Shown: positions 24,388 through 34,016, counted from the first letter of the stretch. The stretch is DNA of 37,251 nt from a virus (IMGVR_UViG_3300008119_000046:1-37251), one strand, 5' to 3'. The notes: a model not told the origin generated them from the sequence alone. Program-made: numbers and translations.

Positions 24388-27300
24388 ATGAGTAATATTT
24401 TCCAGGAGAGGGATGAGTCTAAGCTGATTAAAGACCGTAAGGTTCGACCAGTTAAAGGTAACTCCGTTCAACAGCCGACTCCTCCACAACCAGAGCCAGC
24501 CGTGCCTCAACCACAAGCACCTGCACAAGAACCACAACAACAACCACAAGCTGCGCCCCAACAACCACAAGAAGAAGTCGCTCCACAACCGGAAGCACCT
24601 CAGCCTGTAGACTATTCACAATACTATTCTGCTCCTATTCCATTCATGCCACCAGTTGGGTACGCTGGTGTCCAGTCTAACCCTAACGCTTTCCAGGCAC
24701 AGTACCAATTACTCGACGCTTTACAAACTCCCGAAGTACAACAAGGAAGACTAGACCCTATCATCCCATTACTACAACAGAACGTCGTGACCAATCCTGG
24801 TGTCACGTCGTTAGCTGACGTGCGTGACGACCTTAACGAGAAGGCAGAACGTTGGACTAATGACTGGACTAGCAGCGTTAACAAGTCTTACCAGTCGTAC
24901 AAAAATTATGTGACTCACAACAACGTAGGAGTCAACCCCGCTACACAATTTAACGCCAGTGGTAAACCGATTAGACGCGCCACAGAGACGGAGATTCGTA
25001 CAGGTCTTAACGGTCTAATGTCAGAACTCGGTACTTCCCTTCGTAATAACTTTGACAAAGATAACTGGTTTACTGGCTCCATTCAAACAATGAAAGGACT
25101 CGTGCCTATGGTAGGCAACGTGTTAAAGTCTATCCCTGGGGTAGGTGGTTTCGTACAAGTTGCCGACATCTTGACAGAGAAGTTCTTGGGTGAAGACGCA
25201 GTCAAGAATTCTGACCCGATGATAGGCGACGCTAAGCGAGCTATGTACCAACTGGCTCACGGTAACGTAGGGGAAGCAAATAAAATTTTACAGAACTCTC
25301 CCGTTCAAACTAATTGGGATTACGGTAAAGGTCTAACTGGCTTAGCATTCTACGCACTCAGTCTACCGGAGAACTTGGTAGCTGCTGGTGTATACGAGTA
25401 TGCCGACGGATGGAGACAGTTCATGGACAACCGTGAGAAACGTGGCTTTACTCAAAACTTTACAGCCGGGCTACAAGCTGCTGCCGGTACAATCCAGATG
25501 TTCGAGCCTGAGCTTGACAAAACTCGTAATCGGTTTGGTCAAGTGTTACGCGGTAAGTCACTCGGTACATTCCAGAGATGGACTGAAGACAAGTACCTGT
25601 CCATGCAGGAGCCGGCTGGTGTAGAGATGGGGACTATTATAAACAACCCCTACTTTGACTTGCCTGAGAATTTAATCAAGGCGTACAATCTATTACCCAC
25701 TCCAGACATTGACACCACAAAGGGTTCTGGGTTCTGGACACAAGCAATGTTGCATAACGTGACTCAAGGTATCCCGGCGTTCATGATTGAAATGCTAGCA
25801 GACGCACCCGCTGACTTCCTTGTTGGTAGTTTATGGAAAGCTGGTAAAGCATTAGACGGTATTGACTTGCTACCTAACCGAGTTAGTGGATTAATTGAAG
25901 CCGGTGAAGACGTACCCTTTATTCAGACTAGACCTGTCGGACAGTTAGCACTTCCGGGTACAGTAGAAGTCCCTGGTGTTGATGAGTACCGCGCGTCTAT
26001 CATGACAGTTGACGTGGAAGCAAGAACTGTCGGTGACTACCCGATGGTAGCTAACCCATGGGATGTATCACCAAACCCTAACAAAGCACAGACCACTATC
26101 ATTAACTTGGACAATGATGTACCTCAACTAATCCCTAGTGTTGACCTTGACTTTGTGTACCGTTCTAATGACGACCTTGCTCGACTAGCTAACCGTATGG
26201 GAATCCTAGTAGAGCCTACACCAGAAGGCATTGACGCATTAATGAGACAAGACCCTCAACAGTTCGCACGCTACGGTAAGCCGATACATCCGGAGATTGA
26301 GAACTTCAATGGTGTGCAAGTAAATGGGGAAGTAGTCCCAGTTGCCAACGTGTACCCAATTAGTCTCACTCCTCCCGACGCTCCCCCGTCTTTAGAAGAC
26401 TTAACTGCTGCGGGTAACTTGATGAGTGACGCTGCTGAAGATATTAAAGACGCACTACGCACTGGTAATGACCCGTCTTCCGCATTAGTTCTGTACAAAA
26501 AGGCAGAGTCAGACTTTGTAGTAGCTCGTGATGGCTTGCCCCCAGAAGCTGCGTACAAAGAGAATGTGCATAATCTACCCAGTGAACTTGTAACACAGAA
26601 GCCAGAGGCATTATCGGCTGGGATTAACTACGTTTCTAATCTGGTTGAAGCTGAACAAACTAATCGTGTTGTTAAACAACTAGCCAACGAATACGAACAG
26701 CTTGATGGTGTCGAACAATTAATTGACACCAAACTTAAAGCGTTACCCGATGTCGGCTACGAAGATATGCACGACGTTCAAGCGGTCATGGGACAGAACG
26801 GTATGGATGACATGATGAACAACCCCATAGCCAAGGATGTACCGGAGCCACAAGAACTAATTGAGAAGTTCGACCCGGCAACAGACCAGGTAATGCTGGG
26901 GTACGAGAAAGAGTTGCACGAAAAAGCGGATTCGTTTAGAGCTAAGTATGACGCTGTTCAGAAAAGGTTAGTTAAAGAGTACAAGAAACAAGGACTAGAC
27001 CCACTAGACGTTGTAGATGGCCCAGAGTTAGCCACGATTCAAGCTAACCATCTATTCAATGTTGACACGCTACGTTATAAACAGTCCAAACGAATCCAAG
27101 AAGTTACAGGTAAAGTATCTGACGACGACCTGGCTAATTTCATTGAGCCGGTTAAACTGTCAATTAAAGAGTACGGTAAGTACCTGCCCCAGTCACAGCA
27201 ACAGTCTTGGCAGATGATGTTAGATGACATGGCTGGTATCAAGGGTTCTAAGGAGAAGCTACCGGAGTATTCGTCAGTACCACAGCAACAAGACTTGCTA

Positions 27301-30300
27301 AGTAAAATACAAAGCGACCCGTTACTTCTTGATTACGAGCAGCAAGTCAAAGACGCTCATAATGTTTGGGCAGTTAAGTCTAACGAGTTAGTGAATAAGA
27401 TTACTAAGGAGTACAAGAAACAAGGACTAGACCCACTAGACTATGACACTGACCCAGAGTTTGCTTTGCCTCAAGCCGAGTACATGTTTAACATGCAGGA
27501 GCTTTTGTACAAACAGATGAAACGTGAAGCAGAAATTGGTAAACTCGACCCGATGTCTGCCGATAACTTCCTGACAGCTCAAGACGCTGTTAAAGCAACT
27601 ACTGAAATCTTACCGAAGGCTAAGAAAGACTCACTACAATTTATGTACGACGACATTGATAGTATGTTGTCTGCTAGGAAAGCGAGTAAACAACCAGTTC
27701 CACAACAACAAATAATCGAGCAACAGATTCAGACTACTGACAAAGCCGGTGACTTACAAATGTCAGGTAAGAGGAAGCGGCTTCCACTTGAACAGGGTAA
27801 CATCCTTACTGAGGCTTGGAAAGCTGGTGCTGACTGGTTTAAAGATGCCTTTAATGACATGGTAGGCGCAAAAGCACCTACTACATGGTTACACGGTACG
27901 AACGTTAACGATGATGTACGTCGGTTCATGCCGGAGAATGGTAGTGGAACACACGAGTTGGGTATCGGTCTTTACTTGACTGACAGTGACCAAGTAGCTG
28001 AGGCTGCTGCTAAGAAGTTCCGTTATGAGAACACACCTATCAACATGAACTACGAAGTTGGCGACGCTACTATCCGTGAACTCAGTGACGTTAACATTGA
28101 GAACACGCTTGACCTTAACCAGAAGATAGGTAAGAAGCAGTTCATGGGAATGTTTGAAGGCCCACTTTCACACGACCCGGCAGACGTACAGGACTTTTAC
28201 AAATACTGGAAGTCTAACACCGATAACTCTATTGGCAGTGTGTTCGACTCTTACCGTGAGTGGTACTCAGAACGGTGGGGCATCGATGAGTTAGTCATTA
28301 GACAGTTCCAAGTGGATGTATTCAACAGCTTTAGACTTGACTATGACGCAGGTGTCCACACCGCTCCTAATGGTGTACGAACCATGGTAGTGTACAACCC
28401 TGACAAGCTAACCAACTCTGGTGTACGCTTTGTATATAAATCCGATGGTGTTGATGAAACACTAGAAGCGTTAGAAGCAAGACGGTTCCTTGACCACCAA
28501 GCTGAAGTCGCTATGGGTTCTGACACACGCAAGGTTGTACGCTTACAGTCTGAGTCTGACTTAACTGCGTACCAAAAACAAAAGGCAAGTGAAGCACTAG
28601 CTGAAGAGTTAGTTAATCAAGCCGAGGCTACCAAGAACATCACTGAAGCTGACGAGGTCTTACGTGAAACGGTACGTAAGGCAGAAGACGAGAAGATTAA
28701 CAAAGTAGAGGAAGCTGTCGAGAAAGGACACGCTGACTCAGTTCCTGTTGAGGCTCCCACTAAGTCAGTAGATGACGTACTAAAAGAACGAAACAGCTAC
28801 CATAAGTTTAGAGATAAGCTCGGTCAGAAGCTAGACAAAAAGATTAAACGTCTAGCTAAAATGACGGGTAGCACTAAAGCTAAACGCCAGTTAGCTGAAG
28901 AGGTACAGAAACTAACTGAAGAGTTAGACAACGTGGACACATACGTTAAGCACCAACAGCGTATCTTTGAAGCTATTCAACATGAGCCAGTAAGAGGTGA
29001 CTGGAAAGACTTACTCAGTACTGTCCTTCACCAAGTAGACGGACACATCATTGACCCGGACTGGTGGAAACACCGTGGTAACTACAAATGGGACAAAGCA
29101 TTTCAACAAGCTAGTGAAGGCTTTAACAGTATCATTGCTAAGTTTGTAAGCAACTACTTAGGTGGTGATATCGGTAAGGTACAACGTGAACTGCACAACT
29201 TAAAACGTGTAGGTCAAGGTGACTTTGCTTTACGGTTAGCACAACGGGAAGCAAGCCAACGTGTCGGACGTGTACAGAAAGAAGTTAAGCAGATGCTCAA
29301 ACAATTTAACTTGAGTGACCACGACTTCGGGCGGTTATTCCATGACGTTGCAGAATTACAAACCAGCAAGTACATTATGGATGAAGCATTTGCAGACTCA
29401 AAGGTCGCACACTACCTAAGTAACAAACTCAATACACAATTTTCGTACTTCATTAATGAGATGGGTATACCCCTCGACGTGATGGAAGACGTAGCCTTGA
29501 AAGTACAAGAGATTCCCCAGGTGTACAAAGAGGTTAAACAGTTGGCTAACGAGCTTGGTATTAACTTCGGTGACGAGGTAAGTCTCGGTTACATCCCCCG
29601 ACAAACCAAGCGGACTATGGACTTCTGGATGAACAAAGGGTTTAAAGGTGAGGCTACTGGTGCTGACTTTGTCAAGTCACGTCAAGCATTCCACTGGATA
29701 CCAGAGGACTCTAAAGTAGTTGAGTCTGTACTTGACGTTGCCAATAAGAAATGGAAAGAACAGATGAGTGAAGTCCTCGGTAAAGAAGTCACCAGCTTTG
29801 ATGACCTGCTTGACTCAGATGCTACCATCTTGCACGCCGTAGTCGGGTACTTGAACGATGACATGTTAGACTTTCTTAACGACACAGGTATCATGCGGAA
29901 GATTCCGTTTACTGCTACTGAGTCAGCAGAGTTCCTTGCTAAGAAGTACGACTTACCATTCAAAGGAGTTGCTGACGTGTATGTCACTGACCCGAAACGG
30001 GCTATGGAAATGTACACTAAAGGACTGGCTGACAAAGCTGGTAAGAACATGACAGCCTTCGGTTTCACTGAGATGCCCGCCTTCACCAAAAACATTGAGG
30101 ACATGACTGATGCGGAGAAAGAAGTCTTTACCGTACCGTTCATGGAAGCTTTACCTGATGCTTTGAAAGGTAGCCTACCAGATGACTTCACAAAATTAGT
30201 GGAGCCCCTTTATGTACACCCGCTAGTCGCCCGTGAACTTGAAGCTATGTACCACACTAGCACATCAGCAGGTATCCTTGCACAGATTGGTGACACGCTC

Positions 30301-30735
30301 GCACTTATCTACAAGTACCAGTCTTCACAGATGTTAGCGAGCGGTGGTTGGTTGGCGTACCAAGAGATTGGTAACTCGATGAACTTAGTCAAACGAAACA
30401 TTAACCCGGCTTCGTTCTTTGACTTCCAAGCTAAACGTGTACACGCCGCTGCCACTGGTAAGCAGATAATGGACTTAATGGATGACACCAAGAAAGTCTA
30501 CGGTAAAGGCGCGTTCACACAGAAAGAAGTTGCACAACAAGCATTACGCTTCGGTCTCATTGACAGTGACGCTACCTTCCTCGGCTCGTCTTCTCCACGT
30601 CCGTCAGTGTTTAACTACAGTGACCCAAGTACATGGGGGAATGCTCCGAAAGAAATTCAACGCAGCTTAACTGAGTTCATTGCTTTCACATACAGACTTA
30701 AAGGACACCAAACAACGATTACAGTCTGGTGTTGA
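24388..30735 (+). CDS. giant internal/ejected virion protein with ADP-ribosyltransferase-like domain (N-terminal part)
   Basis: 2,115 aa open frame from ATG 24388. Residues about 25-80 are a Pro/Gln linker. Residues 86-114 nearly match the C-terminus of the secreted protein at 120-566. Hydrophobic and helical regions follow (LVPMVGNVLKSIPGVGG), then a tandem 144-residue repeat (about 850-1130). Residues about 1165-1345 look like a polyvalent-protein ADP-ribosyltransferase: WLHGT (H1169), GIGLYLT (Y1196) and MVVYNP near 1333. A coiled coil lies at about 1390-1530. Coding appears to continue in the +1 frame at about codon 2105, so the last residues here are probably artefactual. By analogy with T7 gp16 and other large polyvalent phage proteins, it is likely packaged and injected. 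Confidence 0.78.
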   Translation: MSNIFQERDESKLIKDRKVRPVKGNSVQQPTPPQPEPAVPQPQAPAQEPQQQPQAAPQQPQEEVAPQPEAPQPVDYSQYYSAPIPFMPPVGYAGVQSNPNAFQAQYQLLDALQTPEVQQGRLDPIIPLLQQNVVTNPGVTSLADVRDDLNEKAERWTNDWTSSVNKSYQSYKNYVTHNNVGVNPATQFNASGKPIRRATETEIRTGLNGLMSELGTSLRNNFDKDNWFTGSIQTMKGLVPMVGNVLKSIPGVGGFVQVADILTEKFLGEDAVKNSDPMIGDAKRAMYQLAHGNVGEANKILQNSPVQTNWDYGKGLTGLAFYALSLPENLVAAGVYEYADGWRQFMDNREKRGFTQNFTAGLQAAAGTIQMFEPELDKTRNRFGQVLRGKSLGTFQRWTEDKYLSMQEPAGVEMGTIINNPYFDLPENLIKAYNLLPTPDIDTTKGSGFWTQAMLHNVTQGIPAFMIEMLADAPADFLVGSLWKAGKALDGIDLLPNRVSGLIEAGEDVPFIQTRPVGQLALPGTVEVPGVDEYRASIMTVDVEARTVGDYPMVANPWDVSPNPNKAQTTIINLDNDVPQLIPSVDLDFVYRSNDDLARLANRMGILVEPTPEGIDALMRQDPQQFARYGKPIHPEIENFNGVQVNGEVVPVANVYPISLTPPDAPPSLEDLTAAGNLMSDAAEDIKDALRTGNDPSSALVLYKKAESDFVVARDGLPPEAAYKENVHNLPSELVTQKPEALSAGINYVSNLVEAEQTNRVVKQLANEYEQLDGVEQLIDTKLKALPDVGYEDMHDVQAVMGQNGMDDMMNNPIAKDVPEPQELIEKFDPATDQVMLGYEKELHEKADSFRAKYDAVQKRLVKEYKKQGLDPLDVVDGPELATIQANHLFNVDTLRYKQSKRIQEVTGKVSDDDLANFIEPVKLSIKEYGKYLPQSQQQSWQMMLDDMAGIKGSKEKLPEYSSVPQQQDLLSKIQSDPLLLDYEQQVKDAHNVWAVKSNELVNKITKEYKKQGLDPLDYDTDPEFALPQAEYMFNMQELLYKQMKREAEIGKLDPMSADNFLTAQDAVKATTEILPKAKKDSLQFMYDDIDSMLSARKASKQPVPQQQIIEQQIQTTDKAGDLQMSGKRKRLPLEQGNILTEAWKAGADWFKDAFNDMVGAKAPTTWLHGTNVNDDVRRFMPENGSGTHELGIGLYLTDSDQVAEAAAKKFRYENTPINMNYEVGDATIRELSDVNIENTLDLNQKIGKKQFMGMFEGPLSHDPADVQDFYKYWKSNTDNSIGSVFDSYREWYSERWGIDELVIRQFQVDVFNSFRLDYDAGVHTAPNGVRTMVVYNPDKLTNSGVRFVYKSDGVDETLEALEARRFLDHQAEVAMGSDTRKVVRLQSESDLTAYQKQKASEALAEELVNQAEATKNITEADEVLRETVRKAEDEKINKVEEAVEKGHADSVPVEAPTKSVDDVLKERNSYHKFRDKLGQKLDKKIKRLAKMTGSTKAKRQLAEEVQKLTEELDNVDTYVKHQQRIFEAIQHEPVRGDWKDLLSTVLHQVDGHIIDPDWWKHRGNYKWDKAFQQASEGFNSIIAKFVSNYLGGDIGKVQRELHNLKRVGQGDFALRLAQREASQRVGRVQKEVKQMLKQFNLSDHDFGRLFHDVAELQTSKYIMDEAFADSKVAHYLSNKLNTQFSYFINEMGIPLDVMEDVALKVQEIPQVYKEVKQLANELGINFGDEVSLGYIPRQTKRTMDFWMNKGFKGEATGADFVKSRQAFHWIPEDSKVVESVLDVANKKWKEQMSEVLGKEVTSFDDLLDSDATILHAVVGYLNDDMLDFLNDTGIMRKIPFTATESAEFLAKKYDLPFKGVADVYVTDPKRAMEMYTKGLADKAGKNMTAFGFTEMPAFTKNIEDMTDAEKEVFTVPFMEALPDALKGSLPDDFTKLVEPLYVHPLVARELEAMYHTSTSAGILAQIGDTLALIYKYQSSQMLASGGWLAYQEIGNSMNLVKRNINPASFFDFQAKRVHAAATGKQIMDLMDDTKKVYGKGAFTQKEVAQQALRFGLIDSDATFLGSSSPRPSVFNYSDPSTWGNAPKEIQRSLTEFIAFTYRLKGHQTTITVWC
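26977..27440 (+). repeat. internal tandem duplication in the giant gene (432-bp period)
   Basis: A 32-bp sequence is exactly repeated at 26977-27008 and 27409-27440 (both encode EYKKQGLDPLD), 432 bases or 144 codons apart. The surrounding protein also aligns: each unit has E-rich helices, a segment of the form LFNVDTLRYKQ or MFNMQELLYKQ, and ends DDMAG or DDIDS. The rest has diverged, so the duplication is old and this segment is constrained or recently converted. Confidence 0.75.
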
Positions 30736-32134
30736 CACAGTGATTGACCACACTACCATGAAGTACGTGGACACGTTTAACAAACTGACTGACGACGGTT
30801 ACAAGTTTGCATTGTTTGAAGCGGTGTTAAGAGATAACACTCTGCCTATCCCCGGTCTTCGCTTTGCTTCAGGAATACCTCATTTCACAGGCAAGGATGC
30901 CTTCAGACAAGCTGCTGAATATGTACGTGATAATGCGTTCATGTTTGACGAGACGAGTGGCGCAGCAGGTGAACAAGCTATGCGTTACGTCATCCCGTTC
31001 TGGTCATTCCACAGACTCAACATTGGTGAGACCGCTCGGTGGGTAGCCAGTAACCCGTTCAAGTTTGGTAACTGGTTACGGTTAGCCAACAGTTTACAAG
31101 CTGACTTTGAAGAAGGTGACTCCGCACAATGGGAAGCACTCCAGTCTAACAAGTGGTTTGACAACAACTTCACTATCCCTATTCGTATTAAAGCAGACAG
31201 GAGCCAGTCAGGTACTGATGAAATATGGACTCTCCCCGGCGCACAAATCTTTCCGAGTGCCGGCGCGTTACAAGCTACTGACACTATCCGTGATTTAGTA
31301 AGTAACATACCAGGAGTTAGTATTCCTAAGTTCAAGTTCGACTACGGTGAAGGTGAGTTGCGCCCAAGTCAGTCTGAAGTAAACCCGATGTCTAAAGGGA
31401 ACACTACCTTTGTACAACGTGAAGGTTCACCATTCCTTAAAACTCTACTCGGTTTCCTGGATGAGAACTACTTGTTTGACTATGACCTGAGTGCCGGGTA
31501 CGAGATGGATAAAGACTACGCTCTCGGTATGGACAAGAAACAATATGCCTTGTTCAAGCTGTGGTTACGTCCCATGGCTAACTTGCTAAACGCTATGCCC
31601 ACTCAGGTTATGGGGCGTGCTCCGTCTCTTAACCGAGCCACGGGCGAGTATAAAGAAGGTGAACGTTCTGTCTTTACTGGTCAGTACCCACACTGGACTT
31701 CAGCTAACACTCCTAACTTCTTCGGTGAAGGCGTGTTCTCAGACTTCCTGAAAAACATGAAGCTCCAGCCGATGCCTTTCGACACCTACATTAATCAGGA
31801 GTACACCATTGGTAACATCACCAATCAAGTCTACCAAGCCAAGGACATGATGGAGAAGGTACGAAAAGAACTGGCTACCACTAAGCCTGATGACACGGCT
31901 AAGATTGAGCGGTTACAACAGAGAGCCCAAGAGACTACTCTTCTTTATGTACACTTACAGAGTGAGTATGAAATTTACAGACAGTGGCGTAAACTGAATA
32001 ACATCCCTCACCCGAAGGCTGTTAAACGGATTATTCAGGAGAACTTGAAAGTCAGTGACCTGTTACCGGAACAAGACCGCCAACGAATCTACCAAGAGAA
32101 TTGGGACAAGTACATGAATTACTTTACGTACTAA
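30680..32134 (+). CDS. C-terminal part of the giant virion protein, in the +1 frame
   Basis: The open frame (484 codons, TTG-led) has no ribosome-binding site and its first ATG (30758) has none either. It overlaps the 2,115-aa frame by 56 bases and carries on its theme: helices and the segment RYVIPFWSFHRLNIGETARW, then NPFKFGNWLRL, a pattern common in the C-termini of large phage polyvalent proteins. If read continuously, with a +1 shift near CTTAAAGG at about 30697-30704, the product is about 2,580 aa. Either a programmed shift, a natural mutation or a one-base sequence error explains it; the sequence alone cannot decide. Confidence 0.65.
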   Translation: MLSHTDLKDTKQRLQSGVDTVIDHTTMKYVDTFNKLTDDGYKFALFEAVLRDNTLPIPGLRFASGIPHFTGKDAFRQAAEYVRDNAFMFDETSGAAGEQAMRYVIPFWSFHRLNIGETARWVASNPFKFGNWLRLANSLQADFEEGDSAQWEALQSNKWFDNNFTIPIRIKADRSQSGTDEIWTLPGAQIFPSAGALQATDTIRDLVSNIPGVSIPKFKFDYGEGELRPSQSEVNPMSKGNTTFVQREGSPFLKTLLGFLDENYLFDYDLSAGYEMDKDYALGMDKKQYALFKLWLRPMANLLNAMPTQVMGRAPSLNRATGEYKEGERSVFTGQYPHWTSANTPNFFGEGVFSDFLKNMKLQPMPFDTYINQEYTIGNITNQVYQAKDMMEKVRKELATTKPDDTAKIERLQQRAQETTLLYVHLQSEYEIYRQWRKLNNIPHPKAVKRIIQENLKVSDLLPEQDRQRIYQENWDKYMNYFTY

Positions 32135-32144
32135 CCATATAGAC

Positions 32145-32185
32145 AAAAAAAAAGCGGAGGCTCACCAGTTAAGGCAAGCCTCCGC
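32145..32185 (-). terminator. terminator at the convergence of the two arms
   Basis: A perfect 9-bp stem GCGGAGGCT/AGCCTCCGC with a 14-base loop is flanked by nine As at 32145-32153. On the minus strand this gives a stem followed by nine Ts, a strong stop for the leftward replication transcript. The plus side ends AATTTGTT, a weaker stop for the late transcript, so it may work in both directions. Confidence 0.88.
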
Positions 32186-32191
32186 AATTTG

Positions 32192-32335
32192 TTATAGGTG
32201 TAACGTGTGTTGAATAAAGTGGACTAGGGGATGAGCTGCAAGCCCGAAGGCTACGTGTTCTAGCAGGTGTTGTAACAAGTGCTTAACGATGTACAGTGAC
32301 AGCGTGGCGCGTAGGAAAGCGGGCTTCAGATTCAT
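32192..32335 (-). CDS. 47-aa hydrophobic protein, last gene of the leftward arm
   Basis: ATG 32335 lies one base after the stop of the upstream gene (TAGAATG), so translation is probably coupled; AAGG lies about 9 bases upstream. The product starts MNLKPAFLRATLSLYIVKHL and is rich in Leu and His (LLQHLLEHVAFGLAAHPLVHF), with weak membrane character. Its stop is 7 bases before the terminator stem. It could be a small membrane protein; no family recognised. Confidence 0.45.
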   Translation of the reverse strand: MNLKPAFLRATLSLYIVKHLLQHLLEHVAFGLAAHPLVHFIQHTLHL

Positions 32336-32336
32336 T

Positions 32337-32561
32337 CTATTTACCTTGTTTAAATTTTTGTACAGTATCCAGGAACTTCCGACGTACATCAAAGTTAGGG
32401 TTGATGATGACCTCGGAAACTAAGGCGTGATAGTCTAGCCAGATTTCATGTTCATCGTGGTTGGCGTCTAATCCTTGACGGATAATCTCCTCACCACGTA
32501 GCATGAGCTTAGGGTACAGACCTTCAGCATCTTTGTTAATCAGTCGAGCTAAGTTAATCAT
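32337..32561 (-). CDS. small unknown protein of the replication arm
   Basis: 74 aa from ATG 32561, overlapping the upstream stop (ATGA). Soluble and helical (MINLARLINKDAEGLYPKLM), with an acidic His-rich patch (ANHDEHEIWLDYHALVSE). It lies between the 87-aa gene and the 47-aa gene in an unbroken overlapping series. No family recognised. Confidence 0.65.
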   Translation of the reverse strand: MINLARLINKDAEGLYPKLMLRGEEIIRQGLDANHDEHEIWLDYHALVSEVIINPNFDVRRKFLDTVQKFKQGK

Positions 32562-32821
32562 AGGAGACCATCCTCTTTCATATCACGGTGGGCATCAACA
32601 CAGGCATTGAAGTCTTCACGGGCTGCCTGCCTATACTCATCTTTGTTTTTAAAGAACTCAGCATAGGCTCGGACTACATTCTCATAACACTTGGCTTGAC
32701 GTTCACCGTGTAACACGTGTTGACGTGCATTGTGTACGAGTACATCTTCTAAGAATGCAGCTTGACGTTTCTCATCAAATTCAAAAATGTCTGGTTTGTT
32801 AGGGTCGAAGTGTCCGTTCAT
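32558..32821 (-). CDS. small unknown protein of the replication arm
   Basis: 87 aa from ATG 32821 with GGAGG 7 bases upstream. It is charged and helical (FEFDEKRQAAFLEDVLVHNA; YAEFFKNKDEYRQAAREDF), with no membrane segment. It starts 9 bases after the exonuclease stop. It may assist the nuclease or recombination set, judged by position only. Confidence 0.65.
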   Translation of the reverse strand: MNGHFDPNKPDIFEFDEKRQAAFLEDVLVHNARQHVLHGERQAKCYENVVRAYAEFFKNKDEYRQAAREDFNACVDAHRDMKEDGLL

Positions 32822-32830
32822 GATAACCTC

Positions 32831-33760
32831 CTAGTGGTCAAAGTGTAAAGCACTTTCGTAAATGTCAGGCTTAAGGTTGGCGTGTTTCTCTGGGTACAAG
32901 AAGTCAGTGACGTAATTACGTAGCTTACCGTAATCATTTTTCTTACGGTCAACCACATAGAACAGCTCCGGTTTAACGTAGTCGTAGTCACCAATGTACA
33001 GTTTGAGCAAGCCAGTGTCAGACCACGTCTTGTGAGTACCGTCTTTAAGCTTCTCAATTTTGGGTGGTGGAACTTGGCAGAACAAGGGGAAGTCCTCCCA
33101 TGACTCACACTCATTGAATGCTTTGACCAGACCCAATGCACGTTTGTGACGTTGCTCGCGTTGTCCCTGGGGTACATCCTCTAATGCTTTGATAAAGATT
33201 TCAGACGTGTCCTTGCTATAGAAGACCCAGTAAGCGGGTAAGCCTACGCATTCTTGGTACGTGACAAGCTGCGTCAAGTAACCGCGCTCATCACCTATCC
33301 ATTTCTTAATCTGTTTGAAGTAGTAGTCGTTGGCTGTCTTGAGTTCGAGTAAGACTTGTTCACCTTCAGGTGTGGTAACAATGAAGTCGGTGTGTCCATC
33401 AACTCCATGCCAAGATATACTCTTCTGTGTCTCGTTAACAGTGAATCCCAGTTGGTGTAGCATAACATAGAATGTACACTCAAACAAGTCACCAGCTAAG
33501 AAGCGTAACCGACATTGGTTGTCTACCGTGTGGTCTCCGCCTTGCTTAATAAGACCAAACTTCTTGGCAAGTACTTCAACGATGGAATACTTACCGAGAC
33601 CTGATAGTCGTAACACTGGGTTGTCACGCTCCTCACTGACAAACTGTCGATGGAACATCTTACCAGCCATACCACCAGCGTACTCAGCGACCTGAGCTAT
33701 GTCAGGGTTAGGTATTGACATCCCATCCCAACGTGCATAAAACAATTCTCTGAAGTCCAT
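32831..33760 (-). CDS. PD-(D/E)XK exonuclease (RecB/Cas4-type fold)
   Basis: 309 aa from ATG 33760 with GGAGG 10 bases upstream; it overlaps the previous stop (TAATG). The nuclease core is clear: RFLAGDLFECTFYVMLHQLG, then GVDGHTDFIV (D125) and VLLELKTAND (E139, K141), the D-E-x-K metal-binding set. This family includes phage exonucleases that resect DNA ends for recombination or degrade host DNA. Its neighbours (annealing protein, SSB-like protein, DNA polymerase) suggest a replication or recombination role. It is longer than a minimal Cas4-like nuclease, with an extra C-terminal region of unknown role. Confidence 0.85.
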   Translation of the reverse strand: MDFRELFYARWDGMSIPNPDIAQVAEYAGGMAGKMFHRQFVSEERDNPVLRLSGLGKYSIVEVLAKKFGLIKQGGDHTVDNQCRLRFLAGDLFECTFYVMLHQLGFTVNETQKSISWHGVDGHTDFIVTTPEGEQVLLELKTANDYYFKQIKKWIGDERGYLTQLVTYQECVGLPAYWVFYSKDTSEIFIKALEDVPQGQREQRHKRALGLVKAFNECESWEDFPLFCQVPPPKIEKLKDGTHKTWSDTGLLKLYIGDYDYVKPELFYVVDRKKNDYGKLRNYVTDFLYPEKHANLKPDIYESALHFDH

Positions 33761-33981
33761 TACTGTACAACCTCCGTATTTTGTTGTTGTTGCGTCAACT
33801 GAGGAGCTATGTAAGGTACAACAAACACAGTCAGTATGACAATAAGAAGCTTGGCAAACTCTACCAAGATGACATAGTTTTTAGCTTTGACTTTAATATT
33901 CAATTTCTTGGGTACTTCCTTTAGAGCTACGGTGATAGAGAACTTAACAAGCTCGAGGAGTACATAAAATAAGCTGGTCAT
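33760..33981 (-). CDS. small membrane protein
   Basis: 73 aa from ATG 33981 with CGGAGG about 11 bases upstream. An N-terminal hydrophobic helix (LFYVLLELVKFSITVALK) and a clear transmembrane segment (FAKLLIVILTVFVVPYIAPQ) flank a basic loop (KEVPKKLNIKVKAKN), so both ends may face the same side. The stop overlaps the exonuclease start. It could anchor replication to the membrane or act in lysis control. No family recognised. Confidence 0.65.
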   Translation of the reverse strand: MTSLFYVLLELVKFSITVALKEVPKKLNIKVKAKNYVILVEFAKLLIVILTVFVVPYIAPQLTQQQQNTEVVQ

Positions 33982-34016
33982 GTCATAAACAACCTCCGGG
34001 TTGAATGATGTGTAAA

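Noticed and set aside
24349-24588. 79-aa leftward frame rich in Trp and Leu opposite the start of the giant gene
   Set aside because: It is the reverse reading of the Pro/Gln linker codons and has no ribosome-binding site.
30680-32134. Independent gene after the giant protein
   Set aside because: TTG-led, no ribosome-binding site at the TTG or first ATG, and the sequence continues the upstream protein; a frame change is simpler.
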